A stretch of 64,000 nt of DNA. It comes from Actinacidiphila alni (GTDB lineage Bacteria > Actinomycetota > Actinomycetes > Streptomycetales > Streptomycetaceae). Below the pieces are notes generated by a model. It saw only the letters and a program-made list of their open reading frames with translations, was not told the DNA's origin and made no database searches. The stretch is taken from assembly GCF_900112845.1 (NCBI RefSeq), contig NZ_FONG01000014.1, forward strand, positions 1 to 64,000, written 5' to 3'. Both the position numbers and the translations under genes were made by a program. This document shows, one piece after another, positions 17,120-23,317 of this stretch. Positions within the stretch are counted from its first letter, which is position 1. Each line of letters opens with the position of its first letter.

Positions 17120-18121
17120 ATGGGTATGGAGTACACACAGCTCGGACGCACCGGCCTCAAGGTCAGCCGCCTGGTTCTCGGCACGATGAACTTCGGTCCG
17201 CAGACCGACGAGGCGGACAGCCACGCGATCATGGACGCCGCGCTCGCCGCGGGCGTCAACTACTTCGACACCGCCAATGTCTACGGCTGGGGCGAGAACA
17301 AGGGCCGTACCGAGGAGATCATCGGCACCTGGTTCGCCAAGGGCGGCGACCGTCGGGACAAGACGGTGCTGGCCACCAAGGTGTACGGGCACATGGGCAC
17401 CGAGGAGACGCCCTGGCCCAATCACGACAAGCTCAGCGCGCTCAACATCCGGCGCGCCGTCGAGGCCAGTCTGAAGCGTCTGGGCACCGACTACATCGAC
17501 GTCTACCAGTTCCACCACGTGGACCGGGCGACACCGTGGGAGGAGATCTGGCAGGCGATCGACGTCCTGGTCCAGCAGGGCAAGATCCTCTACGCCGGGT
17601 CCAGCAACTTCGCGGGCTGGCACATCGCGCAGGCCAATGAGGCGGCGGCGCGGCGCGGTTCGCTCGGGCTGATCACCGAGCAGTGCCTGTACAACCTGGC
17701 GGAGCGGCGGGCCGAGATGGAGGTCATCCCGGCGGCGCAGCACTACGGTCTCGGCGTGATCCCCTGGTCGCCGCTGCACGGCGGTCTGCTCGGCGGCGCG
17801 CTGCGCAAGCAGCGCGAGGGCGGCGGGTCGCGTTCCACCAGCGGGCGCAGCGCGGACGCGTTGCGGGACGACAAGCAGCGCGACCAGATCCAGGCTTACG
17901 AGGACCTGTGCGACAAGCACGGTCTGCAGCCCGGTGACGTCGGCCTGGCGTGGCTGCTCACCCGTCCGGGCGTGACCGGCCCGATCGTCGGCCCGCGCAC
18001 CCAGGACCAGCTCGACTCGGCGCTGCGCGCGGTGGAGCTGGAGCTGTCGGAGGAGTTCCTGACGGCGCTCGACGAGATCTTCCCCGGCCCCGGGCCGTCC
18101 CCCGAGGCGTTCGCCTGGTGA
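17120..18121 (+). CDS. aldo/keto reductase
   Basis: 333 residues; the Met at residue 3 (17126) is an alternative start. TIM-barrel NADPH oxidoreductase with the catalytic tetrad visible: Asp in NYFDTANVYG, Tyr in VYG, Lys in VLATKVYGHMG and His in QFHHVDRAT (near 128). The cofactor end shows VIPWSPLHGGLLGG and GPIVGPRTQDQLDSAL. It resembles the YajO/Tas-type group acting on aldehydes. No linked pathway gene; likely detoxification or general metabolism. Confidence 0.9.
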   Translation: MGMEYTQLGRTGLKVSRLVLGTMNFGPQTDEADSHAIMDAALAAGVNYFDTANVYGWGENKGRTEEIIGTWFAKGGDRRDKTVLATKVYGHMGTEETPWPNHDKLSALNIRRAVEASLKRLGTDYIDVYQFHHVDRATPWEEIWQAIDVLVQQGKILYAGSSNFAGWHIAQANEAAARRGSLGLITEQCLYNLAERRAEMEVIPAAQHYGLGVIPWSPLHGGLLGGALRKQREGGGSRSTSGRSADALRDDKQRDQIQAYEDLCDKHGLQPGDVGLAWLLTRPGVTGPIVGPRTQDQLDSALRAVELELSEEFLTALDEIFPGPGPSPEAFAW

Positions 18122-18143
18122 TGCGTCCGCTGTGAGCGGTCAT

Positions 18144-18206
18144 GGGCCGGGCGAGCCGACGCCCCGGCCCGGAAAGCCCCGCGATCCCGGTGACGGACAC
18201 GGGATC
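18144..18206. terminator. two hairpins between the reductase and small membrane peptide genes
   Basis: GGGCCGGG (18144-18151) pairs with the 3' arm at 18163-18170, and GATCCCG (18183-18189) pairs with CGGGATC (18200-18206). Placed between convergent genes, they probably end both transcripts. Confidence 0.55.
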
Positions 18207-18233
18207 CGGTGGTCCTCGCGTCGCCGCCGCGGT

Positions 18234-18320
18234 TCAGCGCACCGCGGCGGCGACGACCACCACCACGAGCATCAGGACGAAGGCGGCGGTCATCACACGG
18301 GTACGGGTCTTGGGGTCCAC
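18234..18320 (-). CDS. 28-residue single-pass membrane peptide
   Basis: GTG 18320 to TGA 18234, encoding MDPKTRTRVM followed by an uninterrupted hydrophobic helix of about 16 residues and a terminal Arg. The basic N-terminus and hydrophobic remainder suggest an N-in tail-anchored peptide. It is downstream of the MFS-ThpR unit on the same strand (91 bp after thpR). Short single-helix ORFs beside transporters are annotated in other Streptomyces; I cannot assign this one to a named family. Too short for usual gene callers. Confidence 0.5.
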   Translation of the reverse strand: MDPKTRTRVMTAAFVLMLVVVVVAAAVR

Positions 18321-18411
18321 ACCCCGAGGTTAACGGTCCCCGGCCGCCGCCCCGGCGGGTGGGCCGGGCTGCGGTCCGGCGTCCGGGCCGCGAGGCCCCG
18401 GGCCGCGAGGG

Positions 18412-18987
18412 TCAGCGGGCCCGGCCGAGCGGCCAGGACGATTCCGTGGTGTAGCGGGGCTGCTCCCCCGGGGTGCCGGAGTGCGGCAGGGCGCTGCTGA
18501 CCAGACAGAGGGTGCCGGCCGTCCAAGGTGCGCCGTGGAACGCGGCGAGGGCGTCGGCGAAGGGCCGCAGGCGGACGGGGCGGCCCCGGTGGGTGCGGGC
18601 CAGGGTCAGGTGGGGGCGGAAGCCGTGTTCCTCGTCGGCGGGCGCCCCGGCCCGGCGGGCAGCGGCGCGTACGGAGTCGGCGAGTGCGGCGAGCGCGGTG
18701 AGTTCGCCGTCGGCCCCGGTCCACAGGGCGCGGTCGCCGAACCGGCCGCCGCCGGACAGCCGCAGCTCGCACGGGGCGTGCCGGGCGGCGGCCCGGCCGA
18801 GGCGTTCGTGGAGTTCCGGCCGGACGTGCTCGGGCACCTCGCCGAGGAAGGCGAGGGTGAAGTGCCAGCTCTCCGAGGTCGTCCAGCGCAGCGCCGAGGC
18901 GTCGGGCAGGCGGCGCAGTGGGCCGACCGCGTCGGCGAGCTGGTCGGCGGCGGCCCGCGGGGGCAGTACCGCGACGAACAGCCTCAT
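18412..18987 (-). CDS. thpR: RNA 2',3'-cyclic phosphodiesterase (2'-5' RNA ligase family)
   Basis: 191 residues. The two HxTx motifs of the 2H phosphoesterase fold are present: HFTLAFLG (His42, Thr44) and PHLTLART (His126, Thr128). The family opens 2',3'-cyclic phosphates at RNA ends and can join 2'-5' linkages. The ATG overlaps the MFS stop by 4 bp (ATGA), so it is translationally coupled to the exporter. The functional reason for that coupling is unknown. Confidence 0.92.
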   Translation of the reverse strand: MRLFVAVLPPRAAADQLADAVGPLRRLPDASALRWTTSESWHFTLAFLGEVPEHVRPELHERLGRAAARHAPCELRLSGGGRFGDRALWTGADGELTALAALADSVRAAARRAGAPADEEHGFRPHLTLARTHRGRPVRLRPFADALAAFHGAPWTAGTLCLVSSALPHSGTPGEQPRYTTESSWPLGRAR

Positions 18988-20531
18988 ACGGCCGGGGTGA
19001 GCCGGGGTGCGGGCTCCTCGCCCTGGGGCGGCGTCGCCCCGTCCGTGGCGGGCCGCTCGCCCTCGCGGCCCGGCTCGTCACCGGAAGCGGCCTCTGTACG
19101 CGCCGCGGGGCCGTCTTCCGCCGCGCCGTCCTCCGCGCTGTCGTCCATCGGGACATCGGAGGCGGCACCACCGGGCCCACCGGGTGCACCGGCCGCACCG
19201 GAGGCGCCGTCACGGGGCACGAAGGCGAGCAGAGGCTCGCCCTTGCCGCGGCCCCGGCGGAGGTTGAGCTGCGGGCGCAGACCGCCGACCCGGGCCAGTA
19301 CGAGGGCGACGGCGACGGCCGCGGCGGCGGAGACCAGGCCGCCGGAGAGGAAGCCGACGCGGGCGCCGTAGGTGTCGGTGACCCAGCCCATGACCGGTCC
19401 GCCGACCGGGGTGCCGCCGACGAAGACCATCATGTACAGGCTCATCACCCGGCCGCGCATGACGGGGTCGGTGGCGAGCTGGACGGAGGCGTTGGCGGTG
19501 GCGTTGAAGGTCATGCCGAAGATCCCGATCGGGATCAGCAGCAGCGCGAAGAGCCAGAACACCGGGGAGACGGCGGCGACGACCTCCAGCAGGCCGAAGG
19601 CGCAGGCCGTGGCGACCAGCATGCGCAGCCGGGTGCGGCTGCGGCGGGCGGCGAGCAGCGCGCCGATCAGGGAACCGGCCGCCATCAGCGTGTTGAACAG
19701 GCCGTAGGTGCCGGCGCCGCTGGAGAAGACCTTGTTGGCGAAGGCGGAGAGCCAGATCGGGAAGTTGAAGCCGAAGGTGCCGATGAAGCCGACGAGGACG
19801 ATCGGCCAGATGAGTTCGGGGCGGCCGGCCACGTAGCGCAGGCCCTCGCGGAGCTGGCCCTTGCCGCGGGGGGCGCGTTCGATCTTGTGCAGCTCCGAGG
19901 TGCGCATCAGCAGCAGGCCGGTGAGCGGGGCCAGGAAGGACAGGCCGTTGAAGAGGAAGGCCCAGCCGCTGCCCACGGCGGTGATCAGCACACCGGCGAC
20001 GGCGGGGCCGACGAGGCGGGCGGACTGGAAGTTCGCGGAGTTCAGCGAGACGGCGTTGCGTACGTGGTCGGGGCCGACCATCTCCACGACGAAAGTCTGC
20101 CGGGTGGGGTTGTCCACGACGGTGACCACGCCGAGCAGGAACGCGATCGTGTAGACGTGCCAGACCTGGACGACACCGCTGAGGGTGAGGCCGGCGAGCA
20201 GCAGTCCGAGGAGGCCGAGGACGGCCTGGGTGAGGATCAGGATCTGCCGCTTGGGGTAGCGGTCGGCGAGGACACCGCCGTAGAGGCCGAAGAGCAGCAT
20301 CGGCAGGAACTGGAGCGCGGTGGTGATGCCCACCGCGAAGGACGAGCCGGTGATGCTGAGCACCAGCCAGTCCTGGGCGATCCGCGACATCCAGGTGCCG
20401 GTGTTGGACACCACGGCGCCGGTCGCGAAGAGCCGGTAGTTGCGGACCTTGAGCGAGCTGAAAGTGCCCGTCTTCTGCTCCGCGGGACGGTCAGGTTCGG
20501 TTGCGGCTTCTGGTCCGGCTGCCGAACTCAA
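18984..20531 (-). CDS. MFS exporter, EntS-like (MFS_3)
   Basis: 515 residues from a TTG start with GGGAGG ribosome site 10 nt upstream. About 12 membrane helices lie between residues 35 and 420, with the MFS loop motif GGVLADRYPKRQ after helix 2 and the repeat-type PTRQTFVVEMVGPDHVRNAVSL loop typical of the EntS/MFS_3 group. The C-terminal 90 residues are a disordered Gly/Ala/Glu/Pro tail. It follows a MarR gene by 112 bp, and MarR control of a drug or siderophore exporter is the usual reading. It overlaps thpR. Confidence 0.9.
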   Translation of the reverse strand: MSSAAGPEAATEPDRPAEQKTGTFSSLKVRNYRLFATGAVVSNTGTWMSRIAQDWLVLSITGSSFAVGITTALQFLPMLLFGLYGGVLADRYPKRQILILTQAVLGLLGLLLAGLTLSGVVQVWHVYTIAFLLGVVTVVDNPTRQTFVVEMVGPDHVRNAVSLNSANFQSARLVGPAVAGVLITAVGSGWAFLFNGLSFLAPLTGLLLMRTSELHKIERAPRGKGQLREGLRYVAGRPELIWPIVLVGFIGTFGFNFPIWLSAFANKVFSSGAGTYGLFNTLMAAGSLIGALLAARRSRTRLRMLVATACAFGLLEVVAAVSPVFWLFALLLIPIGIFGMTFNATANASVQLATDPVMRGRVMSLYMMVFVGGTPVGGPVMGWVTDTYGARVGFLSGGLVSAAAAVAVALVLARVGGLRPQLNLRRGRGKGEPLLAFVPRDGASGAAGAPGGPGGAASDVPMDDSAEDGAAEDGPAARTEAASGDEPGREGERPATDGATPPQGEEPAPRLTPAV

Positions 20532-20568
20532 TCGGGTCTCGCCTCCCTTTCGACGGGTGCGTTGCGTT

Positions 20569-20622
20569 CATCGGGTCGTACAGATCCATCAGGTCGTACA
20601 GGTCCATCGGATCGTGCGGGTG
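20569..20622. repeat. three 18-bp tandem repeats upstream of the MFS gene
   Basis: Units at 20569-20586, 20587-20604 and 20605-20622 share the core CATCgGgTCGTaCaGgTC with 2-6 differences. Read on the minus strand they encode DLYD-M repeats in a 38-codon upstream ORF (20607 to 20491) that overlaps the MFS TTG start by 41 bp in another frame. No ribosome site is seen for that ORF. Confidence 0.55.
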
Positions 20623-20643
20623 CGGCGGGCCGAACAGGTGCCG

Positions 20644-21078
20644 TCACAGGTGGGCGAGCTTCTCCAGTACGGGGGCGGCCTGGCGGAGCACCGCCCGTTC
20701 CTCCTCGGACAGGCCCTCGGTGAGCTCGGCCAGCCAGGCGTTCCGCCGGTCGCGGCTCTCCGCGAGGATCGCCGCGGCCTGTTCCGTGCGGCTCACCACG
20801 ACCTGGCGGCGGTCCTCGGGGTGCGGTTCCCTGCGGACCAGGCCCTTGGCCTCCAGCATCGCCACGATGCGGGTCATCGACGGCGGCTGGACGTGCTCCT
20901 TGCGGGCCAGTTCGCCGGGGGTGGCGGACCCGCAGCGGGCCAGGGTGCCCAGCACCGACATCTCGGTCGGGCTGAGCGTTTCGTCGACGCGCTGGTGGCG
21001 CAGCCGGCGGGAGAGCCGCATCACGGCACCGCGCAGCGTGTTGACGGCTGCGAGGTCGTCCTCGGACAGTTCGGTCAC
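20644..21078 (-). CDS. MarR-family transcriptional regulator
   Basis: 144 residues. Winged-helix MarR fold: dimerisation helices at both ends, recognition region LSPTEMSVLGTLARCGSATPGELARKEHVQPPSMTRIVAMLEAKGLV (quoted in part as LSPTEMSVLG and PPSMTRIVAMLEAKG) and wing EDRRQVVVSRT. It probably represses itself and the downstream EntS-like exporter. A near-palindrome at 21084-21109 lies directly in front of its start codon. Confidence 0.92.
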   Translation of the reverse strand: MTELSEDDLAAVNTLRGAVMRLSRRLRHQRVDETLSPTEMSVLGTLARCGSATPGELARKEHVQPPSMTRIVAMLEAKGLVRREPHPEDRRQVVVSRTEQAAAILAESRDRRNAWLAELTEGLSEEERAVLRQAAPVLEKLAHL

Positions 21079-21083
21079 GGTGT

Positions 21084-21109
21084 TTAGGTTAGCTCATTAC
21101 CTTACCTAA
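21084..21109. promoter_or_regulatory. operator-like inverted repeat at the marR start
   Basis: TTAGGTTA (21084-21091) and TTACCTAA (21102-21109) are inverted arms matching 7 of 8 bases, centred 18 bp apart, 6 bp from the marR ATG. An AT-rich palindrome here is the expected MarR autorepression site. The left arm TTAGGTTAG also equals half of the DmdR/IdeR iron box, but the spacing (26 rather than 19 bp) does not fit a functional iron box. Confidence 0.55.
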
Positions 21110-21227
21110 GCAAACTTTGGCCCACGCCTGCCCCACTCAACCCTCATGTGCCCTTATCTCACCCATACGGGTGAGATGGCGGCCGAAAGCCTCCCGCGGT
21201 ACCGCCCCGGGCGGCGACCGTTGGCAC

Positions 21228-21473
21228 ATGGCATCGAGAGTGCTCAGCCTGCGCATAGACGCAGACCTGTGGGACCGGATCCGTGATCATGCCGCCAAAC
21301 GCGGAATGAGCGCCCAGGACTATGTCGTCCAGGCGCTCGTCCGCGACGATTTCGACGAGCGGTTCAAGACCGCGGTCGACGAGACCGAACGCTTCTACGG
21401 GCAGGACGGGCCCCTGAACGCGTCCGCCCCGGCCCGCGACCCTCAGAGCAGGCCGAGCGCCGGCATCAGGTAG
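21228..21473 (+). CDS. small ribbon-helix-helix-like protein
   Basis: 81 residues from ATG 21228. The first 45 residues (VLSLRIDADLWDRIRDHAAKRG, then SAQDYVVQALVRDDF) have the beta-helix-helix pattern of Arc/MetJ-type RHH DNA-binding proteins. The remainder is a helix and a disordered tail. Its last 31 bp overlap the 3' end of the convergent permease gene. No toxin partner is adjacent, so an antitoxin role is not supported. Confidence 0.65.
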   Translation: MASRVLSLRIDADLWDRIRDHAAKRGMSAQDYVVQALVRDDFDERFKTAVDETERFYGQDGPLNASAPARDPQSRPSAGIR

Positions 21474-22873
21474 TAGAAGGCGAAGACCGCGGAGACCGCG
21501 TACAGCGCGACCGGCACCTCGCGCCCGCGGCCCGCGGCCAGCCGCAGCAGGCAGAAGCTCAGGAAGCCGATGCCGATGCCGTTGGTGATCGAGTAGGTGA
21601 AGGGCATCATCACCATCGTCAGGAACGCCGGCACCGCGATGGTGAAGTCGCTCCAGTCGATCTCCCGGACCGACCCGGCCAGGATCAGGAAGCCGACCGC
21701 GACCAGGGCGGGCGTGGCCGCCTGGGCCGGGACCATGGTGGCCAGCGGCGTGAAGAACAGCGCGAGCACGAACATCAGCCCGGTGACGATGCTGGCCAGG
21801 CCCGTCCTGGCGCCCTCGCCGACGCCCGCGGTGGACTCCACGAAGCAGGTGTTGGCGGACGAGGAAGTGGCGCCGCCGACGGCGGTGGCGATGCCGTCGA
21901 TCATCAGCACCTTGTTCATGCCGGGCAGGTCGCCCTTCTCGTCCAGCAGGTCGGCCTCGTCGCTGACGCCGAGGATGGTGCCCATCGCGTCGAAGAAGCA
22001 GCTCAGCAGCACGGTGAAGACGAAGAGCACACCGGTGAGGACGCCGACGTGCTGGAAGCCGCCGAAGAGGCTGACCTTGCCGACGAGGCCGAAGTCAGGG
22101 GTGGCGACGGGGTTGCCGGGCCACTTGGGGACGGTCAGGCCCCACTTGGCGGCCGGGATGTCGGCGACGGCGTCCACGATCACCGCGAGCACCGTCATCG
22201 CGACGATGGAGATCAGGATCGCGCCCGCGACCTTGCGGATGATCAGCGCCAGGGTGAGCAGGGTGCCGATGATGAAGATCAGCACGGGCCAGCCGTTGAG
22301 GTGACCATCACCGCCGAGCTGCAGCGGGACGGTGGTGTGGGCGGCGTCCGGGATACGGGTGACGAAGCCGGAGTCGACCAGGCCGATCAGCATGATGAAC
22401 AGGCCGATACCGATCGCGATGCCCTTGCGCAGGCCGAGCGGCACCGCGCTCATCACCCGCTCCCGCAGTCCGGTGGCGACCAGGATCATGATCGCGAAAC
22501 CGGCGAGCACGACCATGCCCATCGCGTCCGGCCAGCTCATCTTCGGGGCGAGCTGGAGGGCGACCACCGTGTTCACGCCGAGCCCGGCGGCCAGCGCGAT
22601 CGGCACATTGCCGATGACGCCCATCAGCAGGGTGGTGAGCGCCGCGGTGATCACGGTCGCGGTGACGAGCTGGCCGCCGACCAGGTGGTGGCCGTACTTG
22701 TCGGTGGCCGAGCCGAGGATGATCGGGTTGAGCACGATGATGTACGCCATCGCGAAGAAGGTGGCGAGGCCGCCGCGGATCTCCCGCGGGAGAGTGGACC
22801 CGCGCTCGGTGATCCGGAAATAGCGGTCAAGGCCGGGGACGGCGGGCGACATACGGGTCCTCAGGGTGCTCAA
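21443..22873 (-). CDS. NCS2-family purine (adenine/guanine/hypoxanthine) permease
   Basis: 476 residues, about 12-14 membrane helices. The AzgA/PbuG subgroup is indicated by TLPREIRGGLATFFAMAYIIVLNPIIL at the start (quoted in part as REIRGGLATFFAMAYI), GLGVNTVVALQ, FFDAMGTILGVSDEA near residue 290 (the conserved Asp in the transport site) and SSANTCFVESTAGVGEGARTG. It imports purine bases by proton symport. A nested palindrome at 22882-22926 sits in front of the start; no purine riboswitch core was found. Confidence 0.92.
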   Translation of the reverse strand: MSTLRTRMSPAVPGLDRYFRITERGSTLPREIRGGLATFFAMAYIIVLNPIILGSATDKYGHHLVGGQLVTATVITAALTTLLMGVIGNVPIALAAGLGVNTVVALQLAPKMSWPDAMGMVVLAGFAIMILVATGLRERVMSAVPLGLRKGIAIGIGLFIMLIGLVDSGFVTRIPDAAHTTVPLQLGGDGHLNGWPVLIFIIGTLLTLALIIRKVAGAILISIVAMTVLAVIVDAVADIPAAKWGLTVPKWPGNPVATPDFGLVGKVSLFGGFQHVGVLTGVLFVFTVLLSCFFDAMGTILGVSDEADLLDEKGDLPGMNKVLMIDGIATAVGGATSSSANTCFVESTAGVGEGARTGLASIVTGLMFVLALFFTPLATMVPAQAATPALVAVGFLILAGSVREIDWSDFTIAVPAFLTMVMMPFTYSITNGIGIGFLSFCLLRLAAGRGREVPVALYAVSAVFAFYYLMPALGLL

Positions 22874-22881
22874 CTTGGATG

Positions 22882-22926
22882 TTCATACGAACAGAATCAG
22901 CCACGGCGTGGCTGTTTCAGTATGAA
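22882..22926. promoter_or_regulatory. nested inverted repeats before the purine permease
   Basis: Outer arms TTCATAC (22882-22888) and GTATGAA (22920-22926) enclose an inner perfect hairpin CAGCCAC (22898-22904) / GTGGCTG (22908-22914). The outer arms begin only 9 bp from the permease start codon and are AT-rich, unlike the surroundings. This may be an operator for a dimeric or tetrameric purine-responsive repressor, or a leader hairpin. Confidence 0.5.
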
Positions 22927-23002
22927 TAAACAACATGTCAAACACCATCTCCGCGCGTAGACACCGGTGTCGCAAGGCCCCGGCCCGCACTACGATGAGC
23001 GC

Positions 23003-23287
23003 ATGAGCAGCAGCAAGACGCGGACGCCCCTGCGCGAGGCCCCGGAGCCGCTGGAGGCCAATGACGTGGCCACCGTGACGGTCGGCACCATCGTCTGGGC
23101 GGTGCTCTTCGTCGTGCAGCTCCCCTTCTACGGCTGGTACGACGACCACGGCCACACCTGGCTGATCTGGACCTGTCTGGCCGGGGCCGGGCTCGGTCTG
23201 GTCGGCCTGAAGTACGTCACCGCACGGCGGGACGCCATCCGCCGGGCCGCCGCGGCGCGCGGCCCGGAAGAGCCCTCCGCCGGGTAG
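23003..23287 (+). CDS. DUF2530 membrane protein
   Basis: 94 residues from ATG 23003. After a short hydrophilic leader (residues 1-25, ending LEANDVATVTVG) come two membrane helices: about 26-46 (GTIVWAVLFVVQLPFYG) and 52-72 (TWLIWTCLAGAGLGLVGL). An acidic/His hairpin WYDDHGHTW lies between them, the pattern of the actinobacterial DUF2530 family. Function unknown. It precedes the P-type ATPase gene by 30 bp on the same strand. Confidence 0.8.
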   Translation: MSSSKTRTPLREAPEPLEANDVATVTVGTIVWAVLFVVQLPFYGWYDDHGHTWLIWTCLAGAGLGLVGLKYVTARRDAIRRAAAARGPEEPSAG

Positions 23288-23317
23288 AAGCGCCGGGCGC
23301 CACGTACCGTCGGACCC

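Noticed and set aside
21084..21109. Functional 19-bp iron box at marR
   Set aside because: Only the left half matches; the arms are 26 bp apart and no 19-bp window aligns well. Kept as an operator, not as an iron box.
21228..21473. Antitoxin of a toxin-antitoxin pair
   Set aside because: RHH-like fold is plausible, but the neighbours are a MarR regulator and a permease, with no toxin frame nearby.
22874..23002. Purine riboswitch upstream of the permease
   Set aside because: No three-way junction core or conserved loop residues could be matched; only palindromes are present.
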